A stretch of 64,000 bases of DNA from Legionella sheltonii (GTDB lineage: Bacteria > Pseudomonadota > Gammaproteobacteria > Legionellales > Legionellaceae): the NCBI RefSeq assembly GCF_026191355.1, contig NZ_JAPHOQ010000017.1, positions 34,951 to 98,950 on the forward strand. Direction: 5' to 3'. The notes below the pieces were generated by a model. The model saw only the letters and a program-made list of their open reading frames with translations. It did not search any database and was not told the origin of the DNA. Position 1 is the first letter of the stretch, and each line of letters opens with the position of its first letter. The position numbers were made by a program, and so were the translations under genes. Below, piece by piece: positions 33,758 to 42,603 of the stretch.

Positions 33758-34045
33758 CTAAATTGTCTCAAAACGAAGCAGTTCGGGACAATCAATTAAT
33801 TTCTCTTTCATTGTTCTTGGTAATTTTTTTATATAACGCTCCACCTTCATTGCTCTACCTTTACCTTCTTTTATTTCCCATGATTGAGCTATTTTTATTG
33901 GCTTAAAACTTCGTGTGTATTTACAACCGCCGGTGCCCTCTACATGAGATACATAACGTTTTTCAAGATTATTAGTATAACCGGTATAATAAGTATTGTT
34001 CTCACAAAGTAACATATAAACCCAATAAATTTTGCTACTTTCCAT
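33758..34045 (-). CDS. GIY-YIG nuclease-domain protein (YhbQ-like)
   Basis: About 95 residues. GIY-YIG signature in variant form: WVYMLLCENNTYYTGYTNNLEKRYVSHVEGTGG, with the following RSFKPIKIAQSWEIKEGKGRAMKVERYIKKL typical of single-domain UPF0213 proteins. These bind or nick DNA; the cellular role is not settled. The ATG at 34045 has AGGA upstream within the end of the recombinase gene, so the two are probably co-transcribed. Confidence 0.85.
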   Translation of the reverse strand: MESSKIYWVYMLLCENNTYYTGYTNNLEKRYVSHVEGTGGCKYTRSFKPIKIAQSWEIKEGKGRAMKVERYIKKLPRTMKEKLIDCPELLRFETI

Positions 34046-34055
34046 TAAGATCCTC

Positions 34056-34999
34056 TTATGCAAACAGCTCTTCTATAGTTTCTTGCATCTCTTCTTGACT
34101 GGGTTTGGCATAACGAAATATTTCTTTAATCGAAACGTTACCACTTAACTCTTGAGCAAAATGCACCCCATGTTTGTCCGTCACTTTTTTCAAAAATGTA
34201 TGCCTGAGCTTGTGCGGGGTAAATTCAAATCGTTCATTCGAAGGTAACAGCGCTGACACTTGTTTTAATACACGCTGACAAATGCGAAAGATGTTGCGAG
34301 TATTGATACGATTCCCTTCCCTATTGATAAACAATGGCTCCTCTGGCTCTGTAGTGCGACTGTTCAAATAGCTATCCAAATGTTCTCTGGCCTCAAGAGG
34401 CAAAGGAATTTTATTCGTCACTCGCTTGCTTTTATGGCGAACAACTGAATGCAAACCTTTTGAATGATACTGATGTACATTTAAAGAAACCAATTCCGAT
34501 TCACGTAACCCGGTTCCTAGAAGTACATAGAATACTGCTGTTTCCAAGAGCGCATTTTGATTTTTACGAGTACATATTTTAGTACGCTGCTCGCATGCGG
34601 CTTTTAAGCGCATGAGTTGTTTCGAATTTAAGCCATTCCATTCAGGCGCATCGGTTTGTAAATCTTTAACTCCAGATAAGGGATCACCGGCCATCAGTGG
34701 CCTTTGTTGGTTAAGCCATCGGCCAGCATGACGAACAGTGGCCATAGTTCTATTAATAGTAGTTGCTTTGTATGCTTTTCCGGTTTTTTCAGAAACGGTA
34801 TTACATAAAGATCGTTGGAAGTGTTTGCTGACTGCAGGAGTCCAGTTATCTACCAAATCGTGTCCTACTTCCATTTGAAAAAACTTTAAAAACTTAGTTA
34901 AATCTTTTTGTTTCGCAGATTCCGTTTTTTCAGGCGCGCCCTTGACATGAACCTGATAATAAAAGGACAACCAGGCGGATAAGGAATTAGTGTCAAAAT
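34056..34999 (-). pseudogene. Tyrosine recombinase, N-terminus severed by a transposon
   Basis: Xer/phage-integrase-type recombinase. The catalytic domain has R in GTGLRESELV, K in RHKSKRVTNKIPL, HKLRH, and the nucleophile Y in IFRYAKPS; the usual second His (LGH) is replaced in LSGNVS. The open frame reaches 35030, but the first ten codons come from the transposon end. Removing the transposon and one AAAAT joins it in frame to 41301-41388, which supplies about 30 residues beginning MENALKLLDAQ. The interrupted protein may still be made from an ATG in the transposon terminus but would lack its native start and promoter. Confidence 0.85.
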
Positions 35000-35130
35000 T
35001 GTCATTTTCATAAGACGACTTCACTTTCAATCCTGATTTGATCGCACTTGTGCACCCGACTTCTAACTAACTGAATTTCAGTAGCCATCTTCACTATTTG
35101 TAATTATACTCAGAAGCGGGCTTCACCAGA
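35000..35130 (+). repeat. Left terminus of the Tn402-like transposon with sub-terminal repeats
   Basis: Terminal repeat at 35000-35024 (TGTCATTTTCATAAG, ending CTTCAC). Further related copies lie inside: CAGTAGCCATCTTCAC near 35090 and CAGAAGCGGGCTTCACC near 35111. Repeated TniA-binding sites at each end are a hallmark of the family. Confidence 0.85.
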
Positions 35131-35141
35131 AGATCATTAAG

Positions 35142-36812
35142 ATGGATTCTAACGATAGTGTTCTAATTGAAAAGGGATTACTTTCAGCTTCAGGCAGTGA
35201 GTGGAAGTGTGCACGTTTGCGTGCAGAAATAATTGCACCGCTGGCACAACTAAAAGTTGTAACTTGGGAACTTGCTGATAATGCCGCAGTACAACTAGGC
35301 CTTTCTCGAAGACAAATTTATGCGCTAATAAAGCGTTATCGTCATGGCCAAGGGTTAGTGAGCGATATGCTTTTAAATAAATCCAATGGGGGAAAAGGTA
35401 AAAGCCGTTTGCCTGAAGCAGTTGAACAGATTATTCGAGAAGTATTGCGATCGCATTATCTAAACAAACAAAAATTATCCGAAACTGTTATTTGGAATGA
35501 AATTAAACAACGTTGTCGCAAGCATAATCTTTCAGTCCCTGCCCTCAATACAGTTCGCCTAAGAATACAATGGCTAGATCCTTATGTCTTGACTCGAAAA
35601 CGCGAAGGAATTGATGCCGCAAGAACATTGCAATCTTCAGGAGGTGTTCCACCAGCAATTGTTGCTCCGCTTGAGCAAGTTCAAATTGATCACACGATTA
35701 TTGATCTAATGATAGTTGATGACATTCATCGCCAACCAATCGGAAGACCCTATATTACTGTAGCTATTGATGTTTTTAGCCGCTGCTTGATTGGGATGTT
35801 GATTACGTTGGAGGCACCTTCATCTGTTTCTGTTGGGTTATGTCTTGCGCATGCTGTATGTGATAAGCGCCCCTGGCTCGATCGTCTTGGTTTGGACATC
35901 GATTGGCCTATGATGGGAAAACCTTTATTACTTTATCTTGATAATGGCGCTGAATTCAAAAGTGAAGCATTACGCCGTGGATGTGAGCAACATGGTATTG
36001 CGCTGGATTATAGGCCATTAGGTAAAACTCATTATGGAGGTATTGTTGAACGCATCATTGGCACGCTCATGCAGAAAATACATGAGTTACCCGGCACAAC
36101 ATTTTCTAACCCCTCTCAAAAAGGCGATTATGATTCTGAAGCTAAAGCTGCATTGTCGCTTAATGAGTTAGAACGTTGGCTGGTATTAGCCGTGAGCCAT
36201 TATCATGGCAGTGTTCATCATACGTTGAATCAAACCCCTGCCTCTCTTTGGTCTGAGGGTATCACGCAATTTGGTAATGTGCCTACAGTTAGCAATCCCC
36301 GTGCATTTCTTATTGATTTTCTACCCGTGTTACGCCGACAAATTAATCGCGGTGGGTTTTTAGTAGATCACATCGCATATTATGCTGATGTACTTAAACC
36401 ATGGATTGCAAATCGCCATCAATTACAAAAATTTATTATCAGACGCAATCCACTGGATTTAAGCCGCATTTGGGTATTGGATCCTGATAGTAACCGATAT
36501 ATTGAAATTCCTTACCGGTTTATTTCCAGGCCAGCATTAACGTTGTGGGAACACCGTCAAGCAATGGAGAGATTGCGCGCAAAAGGCTGCTCACAAATTG
36601 ATGAAACCATGTTGTTTAGTATGGTTTCACAAATGCGAGAAATAACAAAAATGGCTAAAAAAACCACACGTAAAACCAGGCGCAATCAGCAGCGCCTTAG
36701 CCAAATAGCTCAACTGCCAATCATTCAGGAAAAAACCGACCTAAAAATAGAACCTCCTACAGACATAACCACTGAGGTTGCTCGGCCTTTTGACCAAATT
36801 GAGGAGTGGTAA
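35142..36812 (+). CDS. tniA: TniA DDE transposase
   Basis: 556 residues. Helix-turn-helix N-terminus (LGLSRRQIYALIKRYRHG), then the integrase-type DDE core: D in EQVQIDHTIIDL, D in LLLYLDNGAEFKSE, E in HYGGIVERIIGTLMQKIHELPG. Mu-type beta-barrel C-terminus (about 380-480). Acts on the transposon ends with TniB and TniQ. The end overlaps tniB. Confidence 0.95.
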   Translation: MDSNDSVLIEKGLLSASGSEWKCARLRAEIIAPLAQLKVVTWELADNAAVQLGLSRRQIYALIKRYRHGQGLVSDMLLNKSNGGKGKSRLPEAVEQIIREVLRSHYLNKQKLSETVIWNEIKQRCRKHNLSVPALNTVRLRIQWLDPYVLTRKREGIDAARTLQSSGGVPPAIVAPLEQVQIDHTIIDLMIVDDIHRQPIGRPYITVAIDVFSRCLIGMLITLEAPSSVSVGLCLAHAVCDKRPWLDRLGLDIDWPMMGKPLLLYLDNGAEFKSEALRRGCEQHGIALDYRPLGKTHYGGIVERIIGTLMQKIHELPGTTFSNPSQKGDYDSEAKAALSLNELERWLVLAVSHYHGSVHHTLNQTPASLWSEGITQFGNVPTVSNPRAFLIDFLPVLRRQINRGGFLVDHIAYYADVLKPWIANRHQLQKFIIRRNPLDLSRIWVLDPDSNRYIEIPYRFISRPALTLWEHRQAMERLRAKGCSQIDETMLFSMVSQMREITKMAKKTTRKTRRNQQRLSQIAQLPIIQEKTDLKIEPPTDITTEVARPFDQIEEW

Positions 36813-36814
36813 TT

Positions 36815-37720
36815 ATGAGTGAAGAGACAGTTCTTGATTTATCTCATCTCATTCCATCAATGCAAAAAATTGCCATGCTACCTTCAGCTGAACGTGTTCA
36901 AAGGGTTCGTGCAGATCGCTGGATCGGATACCCAAAGGCAATGGCAGCCATAGAAAAGCTGGAGTCGCTACTTAATTGGCCATCGAAGCAACGCATGCCA
37001 AATCTTTTGATTGTCGGTCCAACTAATAACGGCAAGTCAATGATCATTGAAAAATTTCGTCGTACTCATCCTCCCATTACTGAGCCTGATTCAGAAAAAA
37101 TTCCCGTCGTTAGTGTACAAATGCCTTCTGAACCATCAGTAAAACGGTTTTATTCTGCTTTACTCATGGCAATCGGTGCTCCAATTCGTCCAAGACAGCA
37201 ATTAGCAGAAATAGAAGAACAAGCATTAAGATTATTACGTACTGTTAAAGTCAAAATGTTAGTCATTGATGAGCTGCATAATATTATGGCTGGAGCTGGT
37301 AGTAGTCGGCGTGAATTTCTTAATCTTTTACGCTTTTTAGGGAATGAATTACGGATACCGTTGGTAGGCATTGGTACAAAAGAAGCTTACTTGGCCATCC
37401 GTTCAGATGACCAATTAGAAAATCGTTTTGAACCCCTGGTGCTACCTATCTGGCAAGAAGGTAGCGAACTGCAATCATTATTGGCAAGCTTCGTTGCCTT
37501 ACTGCCTTTGCGTAAACCATCATTTATTGCCACATCAGATATGTCACGTTATTTATTGGCGAGAACAGAGGGAACCATTGGTGAACTTGCACAATTATTA
37601 ACATGTGCCGCCATTGCTGCAATCGAATCAGGGGAAGAGTCTCTTAATTCGCGAACACTAAGTTTAGCTGATTATGACGGTCCGACAGCAAGAAGACGAG
37701 CTTTTGAGCGTGAATTATAA
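36815..37720 (+). CDS. tniB: TniB AAA+ ATPase
   Basis: 301 residues from the ATG at 36815, which follows GGAG by eight bases. Walker A GPTNNGKS in NLLIVGPTNNGKSMI, Walker B MLVIDELHNIM, sensor region LVGIGTKEAY. It selects targets and activates TniA, like MuB/TnsC. The stop overlaps the tniQ start by one base. Confidence 0.95.
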   Translation: MSEETVLDLSHLIPSMQKIAMLPSAERVQRVRADRWIGYPKAMAAIEKLESLLNWPSKQRMPNLLIVGPTNNGKSMIIEKFRRTHPPITEPDSEKIPVVSVQMPSEPSVKRFYSALLMAIGAPIRPRQQLAEIEEQALRLLRTVKVKMLVIDELHNIMAGAGSSRREFLNLLRFLGNELRIPLVGIGTKEAYLAIRSDDQLENRFEPLVLPIWQEGSELQSLLASFVALLPLRKPSFIATSDMSRYLLARTEGTIGELAQLLTCAAIAAIESGEESLNSRTLSLADYDGPTARRRAFEREL

Positions 37721-38874
37721 TGAATCGATTGCGTTGGCCATTACATCCTTCGCCATTTAAAGAGGAAAGCCTGTTATCTTGGTTAGCAAGAATTGCAAAT
37801 TGTTATAATTTTACGGTTGATGAACTGCTGAAACATGATTTAGGGTACTATGGAGAGATCGATACACTTAATATCAGTGCACCACAATGGCTTTTGGAAT
37901 TATTATCTAATCGTACAGGCATTGATGAACATGATATTTATGCAATGACTTTGTCTGCATGGACTCCCCTCCTGCTTGATGATCTCTTTGAAGAAAATTC
38001 TGATTTTGAAGCTTATGTTCAATCTTACTCACTTTTATTACCTTTAAGTAAACGCAAAAAATATAATCCCAAGAAACCTTGGAAGCCCTGGTTATCTCAA
38101 CCATTGATGTTTTCAAAAGCTTGCCCTATTTGTGTGGATATCAATAAGGCTGGTGCAATCTCATTGATATGGTGCTTGCCATTAATGTTAAGTTGTCCTA
38201 TTCATCAATGTCTATTACTTCAATGTCATATTTATCAAGGACACCATATTGTTTGGGCAAAAGAAAATGAGCCACCAATTTCAATATCCCCTGCCATAAG
38301 TAAAATGGATCAGCGCACTTGGTCAGCGTTAACAGAAGGCAAGGTTGTTTTACCACACAGAACAATACATGGAGGCGTTTGGCTCCGACTATTACGCACA
38401 GTGCTTGATGAATTACATATCCCGCAGTCTTCAAAAAATATTACCAATCTTTGGGCATCGCTAGGGCTAACTCCAAGAGGCGGACAAGCACGATGGCGTC
38501 CTTATGAATTATTGCCTCTAAAAACACAACAGCAAACACTAATAGCTGCTGCAAAAATTATTGACCAAATAGAAAAAGGATTGATAAACACTGCTGGAAA
38601 GCAGGCTTTTTTGTTTTTACCAGAACTTCGAAGCAATAAAGATCTACCGTCTTTTCCAAAAAGAAAAAAAGAAGCAATAATGAATCCAGAATCGCCGTTT
38701 CTAAAAGCAATGGACTCCTTTAATCGATTAGTCGAGATTGCAAAAAAAGACCCTCTTGTAGCCAGAAATTTCCGTAATTCAATTTTATGCGGGAGAGTAG
38801 ATTTTGAATCAATTCAAGAAACTAATCGTTCATTAATCAAAATTGGTATACCGTCAGAATTTTTAGTAACATAA
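37720..38874 (+). CDS. tniQ: TniQ transposition protein
   Basis: 384 residues. TniQ domain at the N-terminus (RWPLHPSPFKEESLLSWLARIANCYNF) and a zinc-finger pattern CPICVDI...CLPLMLSCPIHQCLLLQCH near residues 137-170. In the family it is a target/transposition co-factor, also adopted by CRISPR-associated Tn7 elements. Translationally coupled to tniB. Confidence 0.93.
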   Translation: MNRLRWPLHPSPFKEESLLSWLARIANCYNFTVDELLKHDLGYYGEIDTLNISAPQWLLELLSNRTGIDEHDIYAMTLSAWTPLLLDDLFEENSDFEAYVQSYSLLLPLSKRKKYNPKKPWKPWLSQPLMFSKACPICVDINKAGAISLIWCLPLMLSCPIHQCLLLQCHIYQGHHIVWAKENEPPISISPAISKMDQRTWSALTEGKVVLPHRTIHGGVWLRLLRTVLDELHIPQSSKNITNLWASLGLTPRGGQARWRPYELLPLKTQQQTLIAAAKIIDQIEKGLINTAGKQAFLFLPELRSNKDLPSFPKRKKEAIMNPESPFLKAMDSFNRLVEIAKKDPLVARNFRNSILCGRVDFESIQETNRSLIKIGIPSEFLVT

Positions 38875-38879
38875 TCAAA

Positions 38880-39005
38880 ATAGATAATGATTTAAAAGAC
38901 GTTAATTTAGTGACTGAATAAGTGACTGGTTTTATTGAGATCTTGACGCAAATTCAAGTTGTCACATAATCGAACGTTTTTGTGACTCAAAAGATGGAGA
39001 GAAAA
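38880..39005. promoter_or_regulatory. Putative res site and tniR promoter
   Basis: The 130 bp between tniQ and tniR hold repeated GTGAC/GTCAC motifs (near 38909, 38921, 38960 in inverted form, and 38981). In Tn5053-type elements the resolution site lies just upstream of tniR. Sub-site borders cannot be set by eye. Confidence 0.55.
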
Positions 39006-39626
39006 ATGCTGGTTGGGTATATGCGGGTGTCAAAAGCAGATGGTTCGCAAAATATGGATCTACAGCGTGATGCCTTATTAGAAGCAGGTGTTGATCCGAA
39101 TCAAATTTATGAGGACTTTGCTTCAGGAAAACGTGACGATCGCCCAGAACTTGCTAACTGTTTAAAGGCATTACGTAAGAACGATATTCTAGTTGTCTGG
39201 AAGCTGGATCGACTCGGTCGCGATCTGCGCCATCTTGTTAATACGGTTCATGATTTAACAGCTAGAAATATTGGATTTAAAGTATTAACAGGACATGGTG
39301 CTACTATTGATACAACAACCGCGGCAGGAAAGCTCGTGTTCGGTATATTTGCAGCACTTGCTGAGTTTGAACGTGAAATGATTAAAGAACGAACCCTTGC
39401 TGGAATAGCCTCTGCTCGTGCACGCGGCAGAAAAGGAGGAAGACCTTATAAAATGACTCCTGCAAAACTCAGACTTGCAATGGCCTCTTTAGGTCAAGTT
39501 GAGACTAAAATCGGTCCATTATGTGAGGAGCTTGGAATTACAAAACAAACTTTGTATCGACATCTAACACCAACAGGTGAATTACGAGATGATGGAAAAA
39601 AATTACTTGGTATAATTTTATCTTGA
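39006..39626 (+). CDS. tniR: TniR serine resolvase
   Basis: 206 residues from the ATG at 39006, with GGAGAG upstream; a GTG frame extends to 38982. Resolvase domain: YMRVSKADGSQNMDLQRDAL with the catalytic Ser, DDRPEL, LVVWKLDRLGRDLRHLV, and GIFAALAEFEREMIKERT. A Hin-type helix-turn-helix is at the end (GITKQTLYRHLTPTGE). It resolves cointegrates at res. Confidence 0.95.
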   Translation: MLVGYMRVSKADGSQNMDLQRDALLEAGVDPNQIYEDFASGKRDDRPELANCLKALRKNDILVVWKLDRLGRDLRHLVNTVHDLTARNIGFKVLTGHGATIDTTTAAGKLVFGIFAALAEFEREMIKERTLAGIASARARGRKGGRPYKMTPAKLRLAMASLGQVETKIGPLCEELGITKQTLYRHLTPTGELRDDGKKLLGIILS

Positions 39627-39649
39627 TAGGCCTGACTGATAGGCCTGAC
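39624..39649. repeat. 13-bp tandem duplication at the tniR stop codon
   Basis: TGATAGGCCTGAC occurs twice back to back (39624-39636, 39637-39649), and the first copy contains the tniR stop. It marks the junction between the transposition genes and the cargo gene. Confidence 0.85.
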
Positions 39650-39709
39650 CGATCCATTTCCGAAAAATATAGTATAATAAATTATCGACACTTTGATAAT
39701 AAAATTTTC

Positions 39710-41170
39710 ATGAAAAACAAATTTGAAATTAAAGATAGGATGAAAGCAGGAGGGATTACCAGCGCGTCTTTTGCTACGGTTGATTCTCAAGGTCATGTCA
39801 TACCGGATCCTGTAAATATCGCAGACCCAAATTTGCAACTCGAAGTCACAAAAGATACGGTCTTTCAATGTGCTTCTCTGAGTAAACCTGTATTCGCTTA
39901 TCTAGTTTTAAAATTAATCGAGACTAATAAGACAAAATCTTCTGAAGAGGATTGGGTGGGAAAATTTAAAACGGATTTTAATTTAAAGACCCCTTTATAC
40001 ACACTCTTTAAAGATAAAGGTGTAGTATTAGAGGGCGATAATAACCCTTTTCTTAAGCTATTCAGTGACCAAAAACAAGCAAAGCAAATAACCGCTGAAA
40101 TGGTTTTATCCCATACAACTGGGTTACCTATAGTGGGTAAGCCACCGTATCAATTCCAATTTGAACCTGGTACACATTACGCGTATTCGGGACCTGGTAT
40201 TGAATGTTTACAAGTAGCCATTAAAGAATTAACGGGTTTGAGTCTGGAAACATTGGCTCGAGAGCATGTATTTGGAGAGCATGCGTTAAAGATGCCTAAT
40301 AGCACTTATGGTTCTGAAGGTATAGCAGCCAATAGCCTAAAAACAACTGCAGAGGAATATGCCAAATTCATAGTGGCTTGGATTAACGATGATAAATTAA
40401 ATTATGCATTTAACCCAATAAAACCTGCCGACTCTATGACAAATGACTTTTTTCCAAACCAAAAATCAGTTGGTAGGCTTGTTGAAAACATAAATATTGA
40501 AGAATCCGATAGAAACCGTGTAGCTTGGGGTTTAGGGATAGGACTAGTAAAAAACGAGCAAGGCCAAGTGATAGGAGTTTATCATACTGGTGATAGTGGC
40601 GAGGGTGGAGTTGAATGGAGAGCAGGGTTTGGTGCAGTCATTGATCCTCAAAGTAAACGTTGTATTGAAGCTTCGGTTTATCTGACCAAATCACCTAATG
40701 GACATATTCTCGCAGAGAAAGTCTTGCCTGATATATTAAAATCTGGGCTCGATTATTTTTTTCCAACATATGGCTTTGCACGCAATGCCGAAGAGTTAGA
40801 TGGAACAAATTTTCATGGGATGAATCCCCAAATTTTAAAAGCTGAATTAAAAGAAATGGCCTACAAAACAAAACCCTCAACCCCACAGTTCGAGCAAAAC
40901 CTTCAATCGGTAGAAAATCCTTCTAAATCATCAGAAGAGAATGTTACTAAATCCACTGACAGTACTCAAAAAATGTTTCATCAAATGAATGTTAGTCCCT
41001 TATCAACCAGACCAGTACCCTCGGAAAAAACTGTTAAATCTCAAGAGAAAGAAACAAGCTCTGCCAAGCAAGTTCAAGAAGTTGAGAAAACAGAAGGGGA
41101 TACAATACAAGAAGAGCGGCAATTTAACCCAACGCCACTCTCTACATCATATGATCCTTACAAGCAATGA
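39710..41170 (+). CDS. Beta-lactamase-fold serine hydrolase, transposon cargo and candidate effector
   Basis: 486 residues from the ATG at 39710; a TATAAT lies at 39673. Class C beta-lactamase/PBP-like fold: S56-L-S-K59 nucleophile motif, MVLSHTTGLP, the YAYSGPG motif in the YxN position, and HTGD in the third-motif position. No signal peptide. After the domain comes TYGFARNAEELDGTNFHG, shared with the end of the third hydrolase domain at 45654-51833. The last 100 residues are disordered and charged, ending EKTEGDTIQEERQFNPTPLSTSYDPYKQ-like, a Glu-rich stretch as in Dot/Icm signals. Substrate unknown. Confidence 0.85.
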   Translation: MKNKFEIKDRMKAGGITSASFATVDSQGHVIPDPVNIADPNLQLEVTKDTVFQCASLSKPVFAYLVLKLIETNKTKSSEEDWVGKFKTDFNLKTPLYTLFKDKGVVLEGDNNPFLKLFSDQKQAKQITAEMVLSHTTGLPIVGKPPYQFQFEPGTHYAYSGPGIECLQVAIKELTGLSLETLAREHVFGEHALKMPNSTYGSEGIAANSLKTTAEEYAKFIVAWINDDKLNYAFNPIKPADSMTNDFFPNQKSVGRLVENINIEESDRNRVAWGLGIGLVKNEQGQVIGVYHTGDSGEGGVEWRAGFGAVIDPQSKRCIEASVYLTKSPNGHILAEKVLPDILKSGLDYFFPTYGFARNAEELDGTNFHGMNPQILKAELKEMAYKTKPSTPQFEQNLQSVENPSKSSEENVTKSTDSTQKMFHQMNVSPLSTRPVPSEKTVKSQEKETSSAKQVQEVEKTEGDTIQEERQFNPTPLSTSYDPYKQ

Positions 41171-41239
41171 CTTTCACCTATATACAGAGCTGTATCTCCA
41201 TCCAGATCATTTGGGAAAATAAGGGTAAAAATATTGTGT

Positions 41240-41295
41240 ACATCAACAGTGAAAATGTCTTCTGAAATTAGTGCAACTCACTTCTGAAAATGACA
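41240..41295 (-). repeat. Right terminus of the Tn402-like transposon
   Basis: On the minus strand the end reads TGTCATTTTCAGAAGTGAG...GCAC, with a second internal copy TTTCAGAAGACATTTTCAC just inside. The first 11 bases equal the left end. Confidence 0.88.
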
Positions 41296-41388
41296 AAAAT
41301 GAACATCCAAGGGATGAAAAACCTTATCTACCCCAAACTTCCAATTTTTATCATTTTGCGCATCCAATAATTTCAAGGCATTCTCCAT
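41296..41388 (-). pseudogene. Severed 5' end of the tyrosine recombinase gene
   Basis: Minus-strand ATG at 41388 encodes about 30 residues (MENALKLLDAQNDKNWKFGV...) that run in frame across the AAAAT duplication into 34994 and downward once the transposon is removed. This is the native start of the recombinase; its core-like palindrome lies 23 bp upstream. Confidence 0.82.
41324..41337 (+). repeat. Extra half-site of the recombinase palindrome
   Basis: TTATCTACCCCAAA, 14 of 16 bases of the right arm at 41433-41448 in the same orientation, inside the severed recombinase 5' coding part. Confidence 0.7.
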
Positions 41389-41410
41389 GAGAGTTTTTCT
41401 TATTCTACCT

Positions 41411-41448
41411 TATTTGGGGTAGATAAGGTACGTTATCTACCCCAAATA
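41411..41448. other. Palindromic site resembling a tyrosine-recombinase core
   Basis: Arms TATTTGGGGTAGATAA (41411-41426) and its exact complement TTATCTACCCCAAATA (41433-41448) surround a 6-bp asymmetric centre GGTACG. Two inverted arms with a 6-8-bp spacer is the layout of dif, loxP and related crossover sites. It lies directly upstream of the native start of the recombinase gene, so it is the likely substrate, for plasmid-dimer resolution or integration, or an autoregulatory operator. Confidence 0.78.
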
Positions 41449-41532
41449 TATCAAATCATTTTCTTCATTAAATTTTTATAACGTAGCCTTTTTGTGCTAC
41501 AATTAAATCATCATGATTTTTTGAGATAAAAA

Positions 41533-41790
41533 ATGAAAACGGCAACTGTAAGAGCGCGAGTAGAACCAGAATTAAAACTGGAAGTAGAATCCGTATTAAA
41601 TGAATTGGGTTTATCAGTATCAGAAGCTATTGAAATGTACTTACGTCAAATTAAATTAGTACATGGGATCCCTTTTGATATCCGTATCCCAAATAAAACA
41701 ACCCAAGAAACATTTGAGCATACTGATCACGGTGAGAATCTTAATTATTATAAGAATTCCAAAGATATGTTTGAGAAGTTGGAAGACTAA
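41533..41790 (+). CDS. DinJ/RelB-family antitoxin (second pair)
   Basis: 85 residues. RHH N-terminus (TATVRARVEPELKLEVESVLNELGLSVSEAIEMYLRQI) and GIPFDIRIPN, the DinJ marks. Overlaps the toxin start by one base. Diverged from the pair at 31969-32503. Confidence 0.9.
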   Translation: MKTATVRARVEPELKLEVESVLNELGLSVSEAIEMYLRQIKLVHGIPFDIRIPNKTTQETFEHTDHGENLNYYKNSKDMFEKLED

Positions 41791-42059
41791 TGCTTAAACC
41801 CATAACTACAAACCAATTTGAAAGGGATATTAAACTTATAAAAAAACGCGGCAAAGAACTTAATAAGGTTTTTAAGATCATGCAATTACTTTTAAACCAA
41901 GAAAAATTACCACCAAAAAATCGAGATCACGCATTAACAGGTAATTATGCTAATCGCCGTGAATGCCATGTAGAACCTGATTGGCTTTTAATTTACAAAC
42001 TAGAATCTGATGCGATTATTTTTGAAAGAACAGGAACGCATTCTGATCTGTTTAAATAA
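41790..42059 (+). CDS. YafQ-family toxin (second pair)
   Basis: 89 residues. Expected YafQ residues H47, H60, D64-W65 (ECHVEPDWLLIY), H84 and F88 (TGTHSDLF) are present. ATG overlaps the antitoxin stop. Likely an mRNA interferase that stabilises the plasmid. Confidence 0.9.
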   Translation: MLKPITTNQFERDIKLIKKRGKELNKVFKIMQLLLNQEKLPPKNRDHALTGNYANRRECHVEPDWLLIYKLESDAIIFERTGTHSDLFK

Positions 42060-42204
42060 AATTAATATCCTTTATGATTAGCCTCTAAGGCACTCGGTTT
42101 TAACAAAACCACTCTCACCACTATCTAGCACTTTAACCAGCCTCACTGTTACGGCCATTTTCCTCAAACATGCCTCCATATACTCCACCAGAGATAACAA
42201 AGCA

Positions 42205-42603
42205 TCAGGAATTAGGCTTATCAAAAGCAAATTTCAATGAATGCTGTAAAAATACTGATTTGTTCTGAATGGCCTCAGAAAATCTTATTGATAGCAGCAT
42301 ACAATAGAGACCTGAACGAAATTTACCATCTTTATTAAGTATTCTTTTTTCACGTTCAGTCAAAAAAGTAACAGGCGCATCTTTTCTTATATAGCCGTCA
42401 TTTTTCTTGAAATAATTAACTGCTTGAATTAAATCACTGTCCGAATGTTCTTCATCTAGCTCTAATATTTTTAATACTTCAAACAAAGAATCCTCTTTTG
42501 CCTGCTTATATTGTTTTTCAAGTCCGTCACAATAAATAGCATATTCAATATCATCATACTGTTGATTATTGCCGCTATGTAAATTATTTTGTTTGGTTGT
42601 CAT
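42205..42603 (-). pseudogene. Probable Tn3-family transposase fragment
   Basis: 132 residues resembling an internal part of Tn3-type TnpA: LIQAVNYFKKNDGYIRKDAPVTFLTEREKRILNKDGKFRSGLYCMLLSIRFSEAIQNKS. A full TnpA is about 1000 residues; neither its N-terminus nor its DDE domain is nearby. A start at 42603 with AAGGGG upstream may let a short protein be made. Homology is from memory and not certain. Confidence 0.55.

Larger units (their letters stand above)
35000..41295. mobile_element. Tn402/Tn5053-type transposon, complete, 6296 bp
   Basis: Ends are inverted repeats starting TGTCATTTTCA (35000 on plus, 41295 on minus) that resemble the Tn5053/Tn402 25-bp terminus. The element carries tniA, tniB, tniQ and tniR, then one cargo gene. 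It is flanked by a 5-bp direct repeat AAAAT (34995-34999 and 41296-41300), the duplication size of this family. It sits inside the tyrosine recombinase gene, so insertion was by transposition. Confidence 0.95.

Noticed and set aside
35000..35030. Native start of the tyrosine recombinase at 35030
   Set aside because: The first ten codons lie in the transposon terminal repeat; the original start is at 41388.
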